Below, in pieces: positions 7,468 to 14,956 of a stretch of DNA of 64,000 nt (its first letter is position 1; each line of letters begins with the position of its first letter). The notes beneath the pieces were generated by a model. It saw only the letters and a program-made list of their open reading frames with translations, was not told where the DNA came from and did not search any database. This DNA is from VRUE01 sp963697915. Its GTDB lineage: Bacteria; Actinomycetota; Thermoleophilia; Solirubrobacterales; 70-9. The stretch lies in the NCBI GenBank assembly GCA_963697915.1, contig OY969103.1:806001-870000 (forward strand), given 5' to 3'. The translations under genes and the position numbers were made by a program.

Positions 7468-8475
7468 ATGGCGAGCCACCCATCCACCACCGTTCCCGGC
7501 GGCGCACCCGACGTCCAGTCCTCGACGCCGGCGACCCAGGTGAGCCTCTCGCGGGTCGGCGTCACCGGGGTCGAGAAGGTGATCCGGGTCAGCGCCAACG
7601 GGTCCGAGGACCTCTACCACGCCGACTTCGAGTGCTTCGTCGACCTCAACCCGCGCCAGGCCGGCGTCCACATGTCGCGCTTCGAGGAAGTCGTCGGCGA
7701 GGCGATCGACGAGGTCGTCCTCGGCGAGGCCTTCCGCGCCGAGGTGCTCGCCGCCCACATCGCCCAGCGCGTGCGCGAGAGCCAGAGCGGGCTGCGGGCC
7801 GAGGTCTCGGTCACGGCGCGCTACCCCGAGACCGTCACCACCCCGGTCAGCGGCCAGCGCACGCAGGAGATCTACGTCCTCTTCGGCACCGCGGTCGACT
7901 CGCCGCGCGGCACCCGCACCCTGACCGGCGTGCAGGCGCAGGGCATGACCGCCTGCCCGTGCGCCCAGGAGATGGTCGCCAGCCTGGCCCGCGAACGGCT
8001 CGCCGAGCGCGGCTTCGACGCCGAGCAGGTCGAGGCGGCGATCGAGGCGGTGCCGATCGCCACCCACAACCAGCGCGGCATCGGCACCCTCCACATCGGC
8101 TGCCCCGAGGGCGGCCCGGCCTGGATCGACGCGCGCGAGCTGCTGCGAATCGTCGAGCAGTCGATGAGCTCGGAGATCTACGAGCTGATGAAGCGGCCCG
8201 ACGAGCTGGCCGTGGTCGAGAAGGCGCACGCGCAGCCGCGCTTCGTCGAGGACTGCGTGCGCGAGATGATGCGGCGGGTCACCGCCGACTACCCGGACCT
8301 GCCCGGCGGCGCCTTCGTCATGGCCCGCCAGGAGAACCTCGAGACGATCCACCGCCACAACGTGGTCGCCGAGCGCTACGGCACGATCGACGACCTGCGC
8401 GCCGAGATCGCCGAGGGCGAGCACCAGCGCCGCCACACGACCATGCGCGAGTGGCTAGAGGCCCCGGCGACCTAG
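7468..8475 (+). CDS. folE2: GTP cyclohydrolase I type IB (FolE2)
   Basis: The 335-residue protein matches the FolE2 family, which converts GTP to dihydroneopterin triphosphate, the first step of folate (and some queuosine) synthesis. Conserved stretches include VNPRQAG-like DLNPRQAGVHMSRFEEVVGE, the metal-site Cys region QGMTACPCAQEMVA (about 160-173), and ATHNQRGIGTLHIGCPEG (about 197-214). The ending MARQENLETIHRHNVVAERY is also typical. FolE2 replaces zinc-dependent FolE and can use other metals. The start lacks a clear Shine-Dalgarno; a TAGTCT box about 10 bp before it could give a short leader. Its 3' end overlaps convergent pgsA by 21 bp. Confidence 0.92.
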   Translation: MASHPSTTVPGGAPDVQSSTPATQVSLSRVGVTGVEKVIRVSANGSEDLYHADFECFVDLNPRQAGVHMSRFEEVVGEAIDEVVLGEAFRAEVLAAHIAQRVRESQSGLRAEVSVTARYPETVTTPVSGQRTQEIYVLFGTAVDSPRGTRTLTGVQAQGMTACPCAQEMVASLARERLAERGFDAEQVEAAIEAVPIATHNQRGIGTLHIGCPEGGPAWIDARELLRIVEQSMSSEIYELMKRPDELAVVEKAHAQPRFVEDCVREMMRRVTADYPDLPGGAFVMARQENLETIHRHNVVAERYGTIDDLRAEIAEGEHQRRHTTMREWLEAPAT

Positions 8476-9027
8476 AGCGCCGGTCCGCTCCTCCCGCTGT
8501 TCCTCCAACCGGCGGCGCAGGCCGAAGAAGTAGTCGGCGCCGCTGATCACGGTCGCGGCGAGAGCGAGGTAGACCAGCACGTCGACCCAGGCGGGAGCCG
8601 GGTTGGTGGCGATCAGGGCGATCACGGCGGCGATCTGCAGCACCGTCTTCACCTTGCCCAGCCAGCTGGCGGCGATCACGACGCCGCGCTCGGCGGCGAT
8701 CGCGCGCAGCCCGGTGACGGCGATCTCGCGGGCGATGATCACCATCGCCACCCAGGCCTGCAGCCGCCCCAGCGAGACCAGAGAGACCAGCGCCGCGGTG
8801 ATCAGCAGCTTGTCGGCGAGTGGGTCCATCAGCTTGCCGAAGGTCGTGACCGCGTCGCGCGAGCGGGCGAAGTAGCCGTCGAGGCCGTCGGTCAGCGCCG
8901 CCAGGGCGAAGACCGCGGCGGCCAGGGCGTCGCCGTTCGGGGTCTCGCCGAGCAGAGCGACGACGACCACGGGCACGGCCAGGATGCGCAGCAGGGTCAG
9001 CGCGTTGGGCAGGTTGAGCGGGAACAT
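8455..9027 (-). CDS. pgsA: CDP-diacylglycerol-glycerol-3-phosphate 3-phosphatidyltransferase
   Basis: The 190-residue integral membrane enzyme carries the CDP-alcohol phosphotransferase signature DGLDGYFAR followed after eight residues by GKLMDPLADK (about 46-74), with all the Asp residues. The opening FPLNLPNALTLLRILAVPVV is typical of PgsA, which makes phosphatidylglycerophosphate from CDP-diacylglycerol and glycerol-3-phosphate. About four to five hydrophobic segments are visible. The C-terminus is charged (RRRLEEQREERTGALGRR). Its ATG overlaps the stop of the upstream MMPL gene by one base (TGATG). It could instead act on another alcohol, but the motifs best fit PgsA. Confidence 0.88.
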   Translation of the reverse strand: MFPLNLPNALTLLRILAVPVVVVALLGETPNGDALAAAVFALAALTDGLDGYFARSRDAVTTFGKLMDPLADKLLITAALVSLVSLGRLQAWVAMVIIAREIAVTGLRAIAAERGVVIAASWLGKVKTVLQIAAVIALIATNPAPAWVDVLVYLALAATVISGADYFFGLRRRLEEQREERTGALGRRGL

Positions 9028-11267
9028 CAGTCTGGCTGCCGACGGGCCTCGAGCGCGTCTATGTCCGTCGTTTTAGGCCCGTCGGCGGTTAGGGCCGCGT
9101 CGCGCTTGGCGAAGAAGTCCTCACCCTCGATGCTGACATGGGGGACGAGGCGGCTCAACCAGCGCGGCAGCCACCAGGCGCGCTCGCCGAGCGCCACCAT
9201 CACGGCCGGGACGAGCAGGCAGCGGACGATGGTCGCGTCGATCGCGATCGCGACGGCGAGGCCGACCCCGAACTCCTTGACCAACGGGTTGCCGTTGAGG
9301 ACGAAGCTGGTGAAGACGCAGACCATGATCGCCGCCGCCGAGGTGATCACCCGGCCGGTGTTGGCGAGGCCTTCGATCACCGCCCGCTTCGGGTCGCCGT
9401 GGGCGCGATAGTGCTCGCGGATCTGGGTCAGCAGGAAGACCTCGTAGTCCATCGAGAGCCCGAAGAGGATCGCGAACATCAAGAGCGGCACGAAGCTGAC
9501 GATCGGGATCGAGTGGTCGAGGCCGATCAGCGACGACCCCCAGCCGAGCTGGAAGACCGCGGTGACGATCCCGTAGGCGGCGGCGACCGAGAGCAGGTTC
9601 ATCACCGCCGCCTTGATCGGCACCAGCAGCGAGCGGAAGGCGAGCAAGAGGACGATGAAGCTGAGCCCGACGACGATCGCGATCATCAGCGGCAGCTTGT
9701 CGCTGATCTGGGTCGCGAGGTCGATGTAGCCGGCGGTCTGGCCGCCGACGTTGGCGACCGCCCTGGTCCCTTCCAGGGCTGCCGGAATCGTCGTGTCGCG
9801 CAGGTTTTCGACCAGGCTGACGGTCGCGTCCGCCCAGGGCGCCGATTTGGAGATCACGGTGAAGACCGCGAAGCTCCCGGCTTTGTCGAAGGTCGGTTCG
9901 GAGACCGCATCGACGTCGCCGGCCGCGGCGATCGCTTTGCTCAGCTTCGGCAGCACCTGCTTGGCTTCGCCGGCGCTCTCGAATTCAGCGGCGATCAGCA
10001 GCGGCCCGTTGACCCCTGGCCCGAAGCCCTGGGTGAGGCCGTCGTATGCCTGGCGCGCGGTGGTCGACTTGGGCAGGGCGCTGATGTCGTTCTGGCCCAG
10101 CTCGAGCTGGAAGACCGGCAGGGCGAGGACGATGAGGATCGCGAGCGCGGCGATCGCCGAGCGCCAGGGCCGGTTGGCGACGCCGCGCGCCCAGCGCGTC
10201 CAGCCGTGCGGCTCGACGTCGTCGGGATGGTTCTTGCCGAACTGCACGCGCAGCGAGTTGATCCGCGGGCCAAGTGCCCCGAGCATCGCCGGCAGCAGGG
10301 TGGCCGCGGCGGAGACCGCGATCACGACCGCGATCGCCGCGGTGAAGCCGAGCGTGCTGACCAGCGGGATGCCGGCAAAGGCGAGTGAGCAGAGTGCGAT
10401 CACGACCGTGAAGCCGGCGAAGACGACGGCGCCGCCGGCGGTCGCGGTGGCGCGGGCGATCGACTCGCGCAGGTCCATCCCGTCGCCGAGCTGCAGTTTG
10501 TGGCGGGTGACGATGAAGAGGGCGTAGTCGATCCCGACCCCGAGCCCGATCATCGTCGCCAGGGTGGCGGCGACGCTCGGCACCTGGACCACCGGCTCGA
10601 GCAGGCGGATGATCGAGAGCGCGCAGGCGACGCCGAGGATCGCCGAGAAGATCGGCAGCACCATCGCCGTCGCGGTGCCGAAGGCGAAGAGCAGGATGAC
10701 GATCGCCGCAGCGATCCCGATCGCGTCGCTGATCCCGGTGTCGGGCTTAGAGAGCGCCTGGCCGACGTAGGCACCGATGGAGACCTCGAGCCCGGCGGCG
10801 ACGCCGGGGTCACCCGCGTCGAGCACCGCCTGGGCCTCTTCCTCGGTCAGGTCGCCGGGACCGGTGCCGAGCACCACCGGCACGTAGGCGATCGAGCGGT
10901 CTTTGCTGAGGAAGGGGGCGCCCTCGGGGGTGAGCGGGTTGACCGCCGAGTTGACGTCGGGCATCGCCTGCAGGCGCTTGACCGATTCGCCGATCGCCTT
11001 TTCGTACTTGGGCGTGGCCAGCGAGGCGCCCGCTTTCGCCTGGAAGACCAGCGGGTTGCTGCCGTAGGCCTGTTCGGGCAGGTTCTCTTCCAGCGCTTCG
11101 GTCGCCGCGGTCGAGCCGGTGCCGGGCAGGGTGAGGTTGTCGTTGGTCTTGCTGTCGCCGGACTGGGCGAAGATCACGAGCGCCACCGCGAGGACCAGCC
11201 AGGCGGCGATCGTCGGGTAGTGGTGACGCGCGCAGAACCGCCCGATTGCGTAGAGAGGGGCGGTCAC
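9027..11267 (-). CDS. MMPL family RND-type transporter
   Basis: From GTG 11267 the 746-residue protein begins VTAPLYAIGRFCARHHYPTI. The open frame continues further upstream, but that extension is the neighbouring lipoprotein read out of frame. Two halves each contain a large extracytoplasmic loop and clusters of membrane helices, about 12 in all, with MMPL signatures such as GLGVGIDYALFIVTRH (about 278-293) and LFGLSMDYEVFLLTQIREHY (about 588-607). These proteins export lipids or hydrophobic compounds using proton motive force. The cargo is unknown. The C-terminus (DGPKTTDIDALEARR) is encoded by a dispersed palindromic repeat. The lipoprotein gene lies 7 bp upstream and pgsA overlaps downstream. 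Confidence 0.88.
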   Translation of the reverse strand: MTAPLYAIGRFCARHHYPTIAAWLVLAVALVIFAQSGDSKTNDNLTLPGTGSTAATEALEENLPEQAYGSNPLVFQAKAGASLATPKYEKAIGESVKRLQAMPDVNSAVNPLTPEGAPFLSKDRSIAYVPVVLGTGPGDLTEEEAQAVLDAGDPGVAAGLEVSIGAYVGQALSKPDTGISDAIGIAAAIVILLFAFGTATAMVLPIFSAILGVACALSIIRLLEPVVQVPSVAATLATMIGLGVGIDYALFIVTRHKLQLGDGMDLRESIARATATAGGAVVFAGFTVVIALCSLAFAGIPLVSTLGFTAAIAVVIAVSAAATLLPAMLGALGPRINSLRVQFGKNHPDDVEPHGWTRWARGVANRPWRSAIAALAILIVLALPVFQLELGQNDISALPKSTTARQAYDGLTQGFGPGVNGPLLIAAEFESAGEAKQVLPKLSKAIAAAGDVDAVSEPTFDKAGSFAVFTVISKSAPWADATVSLVENLRDTTIPAALEGTRAVANVGGQTAGYIDLATQISDKLPLMIAIVVGLSFIVLLLAFRSLLVPIKAAVMNLLSVAAAYGIVTAVFQLGWGSSLIGLDHSIPIVSFVPLLMFAILFGLSMDYEVFLLTQIREHYRAHGDPKRAVIEGLANTGRVITSAAAIMVCVFTSFVLNGNPLVKEFGVGLAVAIAIDATIVRCLLVPAVMVALGERAWWLPRWLSRLVPHVSIEGEDFFAKRDAALTADGPKTTDIDALEARRQPD
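9038..9088 (-). repeat. 51-bp intragenic palindromic repeat, copy A
   Basis: Perfect 12-bp arms GCCGACGGGCCT (9038-9049) and AGGCCCGTCGGC (9075-9086) enclose a centre with TCTATGTCC. It lies in the last codons of the MMPL gene. Related copies are at 30906-30956 (opposite orientation) and 32073-32123, the latter about 82 percent identical by eye. Confidence 0.8.
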
Positions 11268-11274
11268 GGGCGGA

Positions 11275-11865
11275 TCATCCCACCGGGGGCGGAACCACGC
11301 CGCCGTCGAAGGCCTCGGGAATCGACTCCGCCAGGCCCGCCCCCAGGGCTTGGCGCAGGACGACCAGGTGCTGAGCGTGGCCGGCGGCAAGCGAGGCGTC
11401 GAGCGTGCGCGGCGCGTCCGTGTAGAGGCGCGGCGCCACGTCCACGTAGGCGGCCAGCGCCGCGCTCTCGAGCTCATAGGCGAGGGTCAGGAGGTCGGCC
11501 TGGTCGCGCACCTCGGAGAGGTCGAGCTCTTCGCGCTCGACTTCGACGTCGCCACCGAGCCCGCGCAGCGCCTTGGTCAGGGCGTTGACGTACTCCTGCT
11601 CCTGGGCCCGCAGCTGGCGAGCGAGCGGCTGCAGCCGCGGCCCCAGCAGGCTCCTGCCCCGCGTGTAGGCATCGAGCAGGGTCAGCTCGCGGGCGATCGA
11701 GGCGTTGAGGATCTCGGCGTCGGCGCCCTTTTCCGGGTTGGTCACGGCGCCTTCGCCGCTGTCGCCGCAGCCGGCCGCGACGAGCGTCGCGACCACGGCG
11801 AAGAAGATGGCGGCGCGGCCGCGCCCGCGCCGCCTCTCACTGCGACCTGCGAAGTAGGTGCCCAC
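11275..11865 (-). CDS. Ferritin-like domain lipoprotein
   Basis: The 196-residue protein starts with a basic n-region, a hydrophobic stretch (AAIFFAVVATLVAAG) and a lipobox ending at Cys33 (AAGC-GDSG), so it is an exported lipoprotein. The mature part forms four predicted helices with a ferritin-like pattern: EILNASIARELTLLDAY, LRAQEQEYVNALTKALRGLG, LTLAYELESAALAAYVDVAP and AAGHAQHLVVLRQALG. Glu and His residues recur at spacings seen in DUF4439-type proteins, though a metal site is not proven. It lies 7 bp upstream of the MMPL gene on the same strand, suggesting a joint envelope role. Confidence 0.75.
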   Translation of the reverse strand: MGTYFAGRSERRRGRGRAAIFFAVVATLVAAGCGDSGEGAVTNPEKGADAEILNASIARELTLLDAYTRGRSLLGPRLQPLARQLRAQEQEYVNALTKALRGLGGDVEVEREELDLSEVRDQADLLTLAYELESAALAAYVDVAPRLYTDAPRTLDASLAAGHAQHLVVLRQALGAGLAESIPEAFDGGVVPPPVG

Positions 11866-11892
11866 AGGCCGGGAAGCCTACGGGCTGACGGC

Positions 11893-12585
11893 CTACTTGC
11901 GTTTCGCTTTGGCCCCTGCTTTGGCTTTCGCTTTCGCTTTGCCTTTCGGCTTCGCCTTGCCCTTGGCCTCCGCAGCCGGCATCTCGACGCCGACCATCGC
12001 CACGAGCGTCGCGAAACCGTCCTCGGCACCCGCTTTGGCGAGGCGCTTGCTGCTCTCCTCCTGGATCTTGATCACCTTGTTGAGGGCCGTCTCCATCGCG
12101 GCCGTCAGTTCACGCCAGCCCTTCTCGTCGACGATCAGGGAGGTGCGGCTCAGATGGCGATCCTCGCGCGCGTCGAAGGTGCCCTCCTCGAGCGCGACGA
12201 CGGTGTCGCTGACGATCGATTGGACCAGACCGGCGCTGAGCCCTTCGCGCGCCGTCCGCGGCAGCTCGTGCCAATCGCTGTTGCTGAGGAAGGGACGTGC
12301 GGTCGCCCGGTAGTAGTGCTCGACGGCGCCACGCCGCGGCACGGTTTTGACCTGGGTGATGCAGCCGTAGTCCTTGAGGACTTTGACGTGGTAGCTGACC
12401 TGGCTCAGGCCTTCGTCGAGCTCCTTGGAGAGTTCGTTGGGGCTGGCCATCCGTTCGTTGAGGATGATCAGGATCTGTTCGCGCAGTTCGTGCGACAGCG
12501 CTTTGACAAGGCGCTGGTCTACTCCCCCGGGGCCAATCGATTTGCCCTTGCCCCGTTTTCTCGCGGTTTTCCTCGACGCAGCCAA
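11893..12585 (-). CDS. ArsR-type winged-helix regulator 1 (paralogue of 12918-13586)
   Basis: From TTG 12585, preceded by GGAGGAG, the protein has 230 residues; an ATG at 12621 would add 12, but it has no ribosome site and the paralogue also starts with TTG. After a basic head, the winged helix covers about 24-95: KALSHELREQILIILNERMA, SPNELSKELDEGLSQVSYHV, KVLKDYGCITQVKTVPRRGA. The middle (about 100-190) is an effector or dimer domain, and the tail is a run of Lys-Ala-Gly repeats. The wHTH is identical to that of the next ArsR gene, with complete DNA identity over 165 bp. The ligand is unknown, and no metal-binding Cys set is seen. Confidence 0.82.
   Translation of the reverse strand: MAASRKTARKRGKGKSIGPGGVDQRLVKALSHELREQILIILNERMASPNELSKELDEGLSQVSYHVKVLKDYGCITQVKTVPRRGAVEHYYRATARPFLSNSDWHELPRTAREGLSAGLVQSIVSDTVVALEEGTFDAREDRHLSRTSLIVDEKGWRELTAAMETALNKVIKIQEESSKRLAKAGAEDGFATLVAMVGVEMPAAEAKGKAKPKGKAKAKAKAGAKAKRK
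12301..12465 (-). repeat. 165-bp block identical to 13296-13460
   Basis: All 165 bases match between the two ArsR paralogues, silent codon positions included, at an offset of 995 bp. The block encodes the wHTH and wing. The flanks diverge immediately, which points to recent gene conversion or partial duplication. Confidence 0.9.
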
Positions 12586-12645
12586 AGTGACTCCTCCGAT
12601 CGTTAAGCGTTGGTCAGCCATTCCATCGTATTGAGCGCATAGGCG

Positions 12646-12677
12646 GCTTGCAAACTTCGATTAGGGATTTTGCAGGC
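12646..12677. promoter_or_regulatory. Inverted TTTGCARGC-like sites, candidate ArsR operator
   Basis: GCTTGCAAAC (12646-12655) faces TTTGCAGGC (12669-12677) in the A/T-richer region between ArsR gene 1 and the small ORF. A third TTTGCAGGC lies at 13658-13666, upstream of ArsR gene 2. Shared sites fit regulators with an identical DNA-binding domain; binding is inferred. Confidence 0.35.
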
Positions 12678-12784
12678 GCCGATTTCACCACTGGAACTTT
12701 CTCCAGCATTGGCCGGTCTCCTGCTTGCGCGCAGCAGCAAGGGAGCTCCCCCTCGCAGGAAGAGAGAACGGAGGGGGTGAAGCA

Positions 12785-12844
12785 ATGAAGGTTGGCACCG
12801 CAGAGCCCGTCGTTCCGGTGCTCGCGATTCACAAGGGCAACTGA
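12785..12844 (+). CDS. Small ORF, 19-residue peptide ending in Asn (candidate modified-peptide precursor)
   Basis: ATG 12785 opens a 19-codon ORF, MKVGTAEPVVPVLAIHKGN, ending in TGA. Just upstream is GGAGGGGGTGA, 5 bases from the ATG. It is complementary to 16S anti-Shine-Dalgarno on both sides of one mismatch and is the strongest ribosome site I saw in the window. A strong hairpin follows 15 bp after the stop. The ORF lies between, and antiparallel to, two ArsR paralogues. The C-terminal Asn, short length and a ThiF-type adenylyltransferase with RRE-like head 2.1 kb downstream recall microcin C precursors (MccA), whose terminal Asn is adenylated by MccB. It could also be a leader or signalling peptide. 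Coding is likely but unproven, and the function is inference. Confidence 0.5.
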   Translation: MKVGTAEPVVPVLAIHKGN

Positions 12845-12859
12845 GCCCAGACAGGGGCC

Positions 12860-12892
12860 GGAATCCCATCCCCGATTGGCGGATGGGATTCC
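12860..12892. terminator. Strong hairpin after the small ORF and ArsR gene 2
   Basis: Arms GGAATCCCATCC (12860-12871) and GGATGGGATTCC (12881-12892) pair perfectly over 12 bp with a 9-base loop. Flanking GGGGC and GCCCC extend the stem. There is no T tract. It sits between convergent genes and could end both transcripts. Confidence 0.7.
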
Positions 12893-12917
12893 GCAGCCCC
12901 GCGCGCTGCCAGCGCGA

Positions 12918-13586
12918 CTACTTGCGCTTGGCTTTCGCCCGTTTGGGCTTCGCCCGCCGTGGCTTCGCGGCGGGCACCTCGATGCCCATCATCGCCACCA
13001 TCACGTCGATGCCATCGTCGTCCGCGGCACCGCTCAGCCGGGTGCCACACTCTTCCTGGACCTCGGCGATTCGGGAGAGCGAGTCCTCGAGGATCTTGCC
13101 GACGTCCTTGAGGCCGCGCGCGTCGAGGCGCAGCGGGGTGCGGCTCATGTGGCGATCCTTGTGGGCGTCGACCGTGCCCGCCTCGAGCGCGGCGGCGACG
13201 TCGTCGATCACCATTTCCATCGTGTGCCCGCTCATGCTTTCGCGCACCGACTCCGGGAGCTTTTCCCAATCGCGCCGGTTGATGTAGGGGCGGGAGGTCG
13301 CCCGGTAGTAGTGCTCGACGGCGCCACGCCGCGGCACGGTTTTGACCTGGGTGATGCAGCCGTAGTCCTTGAGGACTTTGACGTGGTAGCTGACCTGGCT
13401 CAGGCCTTCGTCGAGCTCCTTGGAGAGTTCGTTGGGGCTGGCCATCCGTTCGTTGAGGATCGAGAGGATTTCGACCCGAAGTTCGTGCGCCAAGGCCTTG
13501 ACCGCCTGTAGGTCGACGCCCGCGGCATTTCGCTTCGAGGGCCCCCGCGCTCGCTTACCCTTCTTGTTCTTGTCTTTTGCAGCCAA
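12918..13586 (-). CDS. ArsR-type winged-helix regulator 2 (paralogue of 11893-12585)
   Basis: The start is TTG 13586 after GAAGGAG, giving 222 residues. A very basic head (KDKNKKGKRARGPSKRN) precedes KALAHELRVEILSILNERMA and the same winged helix as in paralogue 1. The C-terminal half has diverged (for example GTVDAHKDRHMSRTPLRLDA against the GTFDAREDRHLSRTSLIVDE counterpart) and ends in a Lys/Arg/Ala-rich tail. Both proteins should recognise the same DNA, while their effector domains differ. The small ORF lies downstream on the opposite strand, and udgB is transcribed divergently upstream. Confidence 0.82.
   Translation of the reverse strand: MAAKDKNKKGKRARGPSKRNAAGVDLQAVKALAHELRVEILSILNERMASPNELSKELDEGLSQVSYHVKVLKDYGCITQVKTVPRRGAVEHYYRATSRPYINRRDWEKLPESVRESMSGHTMEMVIDDVAAALEAGTVDAHKDRHMSRTPLRLDARGLKDVGKILEDSLSRIAEVQEECGTRLSGAADDDGIDVMVAMMGIEVPAAKPRRAKPKRAKAKRK
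13296..13460 (-). repeat. 165-bp block identical to 12301-12465
   Basis: This is the second copy of the perfectly matching wHTH-coding segment. The first differing bases are at 13295 and 13461. Confidence 0.9.
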
Positions 13587-13681
13587 GGTGACTCCTTCAA
13601 TCGTGATTGCTGACTTGACTACTCCATGTTATTGACCAATATGGATATTTCCAAACGTTTGCAGGCTTTTTACTTCTCGAA

Positions 13682-14395
13682 GTGAAACCGGTCGGGCCTT
13701 CTGCAGCGGACGGAGCGTGGGCGGCACTGACGGCCGAGGTGCACTCCTGCCGCCGCTGTGCGCGCCTGGTCGAGTGGCGGGAGGCGAGCGCCGCCGACCC
13801 CCCGCGCCGCTTCCGCGGCGAGGACTACTGGGCACGGCCGGTCACGGGCTTCGGCGACCCCGGCGCCCGGCTGGCGATCATCGGCCTCGCCCCCGCCGCC
13901 CACGGCGCCAACCGCACCGGCCGGATGTTCACCGGCGACCGCTCCGGCGACTGGCTCTACGCGGCGCTGCACCGTGCCGGTTACGCGAACCAGCCTGAGT
14001 CCGTGAGCGGCAGCGACGGCCTGCGCCTGCGCGATGCCTACGTCACCGCCGTCGTGCGCTGTGCGCCGCCGGCAAACAAGCCGACCACGGACGAGCGCGA
14101 CGCCTGTCTCCCCTACCTGGCGCGGGAGTTGCGGCTGCTGGAGCGCTGCCGGACGATCGTCACGCTCGGGGCTTTCGGCTGGGACGGCACGCTGCGGGCG
14201 CTGCGCGAGCTCGGCGACGCCACGCCGCGGCCCCGGCCGCGTTTCGGCCACGGCGCCGAGGCGGCGATCGGCGAGTGGACGTTGCTCGGCTGCTTCCACC
14301 CGAGCCAGCAGAACACCTTCACCGGCAAGCTCACCGAGCCGATGCTCGACGAGGTCTTTGCCCGCGCCCGCGCCCTCTCCTCGGCCGCGCCCTAG
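13682..14395 (+). CDS. udgB: Family 5 uracil-DNA glycosylase (UdgB type)
   Basis: The 237-residue protein matches the thermophile/actinobacterial UDGb family. Motif A is LAPAAHGANRTGRMFTGDRS (about 65-84), which carries the family's characteristic AHGANRTGR; motif B is CFHPSQQNTFTGKLTEPM (about 203-220). An N-terminal CRRCARL suggests the Fe-S cluster ligand set, with further Cys at RCAPP and ERC. The enzyme removes uracil, and often hypoxanthine or xanthine, from DNA. The start is GTG 13682; a 14-codon ORF at 13641 ends on it by a GTGA-type overlap and might couple translation. The 3' end shares a CTAG with convergent ArsR 3. Confidence 0.9.
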   Translation: MKPVGPSAADGAWAALTAEVHSCRRCARLVEWREASAADPPRRFRGEDYWARPVTGFGDPGARLAIIGLAPAAHGANRTGRMFTGDRSGDWLYAALHRAGYANQPESVSGSDGLRLRDAYVTAVVRCAPPANKPTTDERDACLPYLARELRLLERCRTIVTLGAFGWDGTLRALRELGDATPRPRPRFGHGAEAAIGEWTLLGCFHPSQQNTFTGKLTEPMLDEVFARARALSSAAP

Positions 14396-14865
14396 CCGCC
14401 GGGCTCAGGGGTCAGGTCGGCCACCGCCTCGAAGGCGGCGATCGCGACCGAGATCGGGATCCAGCGGGGGTCGACGGGGGCGCCCTCGAGCGCGCTCACG
14501 ACCTCCTCGACGATCTCCCTCACCTTGGAGCCGTCGAGCCTGGCGCGAACCGGCTCGGGGATCTGCGTCCACTCGATCTGGTCGAAGTAGAAGACCGGCA
14601 CGGTCGGCTCGTAGAAGTGCTCGGGGACTCCGCGGGTGCGCTCGATGCGGACCAGCTCGATCAGGCGCCGGCGGTGCAGCGCGCGGAAGTGGTAGCTGAC
14701 CTCCGAGACCTCGATCCCGATTTCCGCGGCGATCTGCTTCGGGCTGGCGACGCCTTTTTCGCAGAGCGTCGCCCAGACGTGCCCGCGCAACGGATGCGTG
14801 AAGGCCCTGGCCAAGGTCGGGTCGACCACCCGCTTCAGGTGTTTGCCGTACGGCCCCGCCATCAC
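14392..14865 (-). CDS. ArsR-type winged-helix regulator 3
   Basis: From ATG 14865, preceded by AAGGGGGGC, the protein has 157 residues. The wHTH covers about 20-85: LARAFTHPLRGHVWATLCEK, ASPKQIAAEIGIEVSEVSYH, RALHRRRLIELVRIERTRGV. The SxVSYHxxxL core resembles the two other ArsR proteins nearby, but the sequence is much diverged. The C-terminal part (about 95-150) is a short helical domain. It is divergent from the ThiF gene with about 90 bp between starts, so it may control that gene. Its stop codon shares the CTAG with udgB. Confidence 0.8.
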   Translation of the reverse strand: MMAGPYGKHLKRVVDPTLARAFTHPLRGHVWATLCEKGVASPKQIAAEIGIEVSEVSYHFRALHRRRLIELVRIERTRGVPEHFYEPTVPVFYFDQIEWTQIPEPVRARLDGSKVREIVEEVVSALEGAPVDPRWIPISVAIAAFEAVADLTPEPGG

Positions 14866-14956
14866 GCCCCCCTTCGTCCTACCGCAACCCATTGACTGAA
14901 ACGTAATCAAACAGTCTATAGGTCTGAATTGGTACTTCTACTGGAGAGGACGCCAG

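Noticed and set aside
11268..11477. 70-residue N-terminal extension of the MMPL protein
   Set aside because: It is the lipoprotein gene read in another frame; GTG 11267 begins the standard MMPL N-terminus.
12721..12784. Longer version of the 19-mer ORF from an upstream TTG
   Set aside because: The frame is open upstream but the very strong ribosome site is placed for the ATG at 12785, and the added residues are encoded by that site itself.
13641..13685. 14-codon ORF (MDISKRLQAFYFSK) ending on the udgB start
   Set aside because: No ribosome site is visible. It may be a chance frame, though the GTGA-type overlap with udgB was noted.
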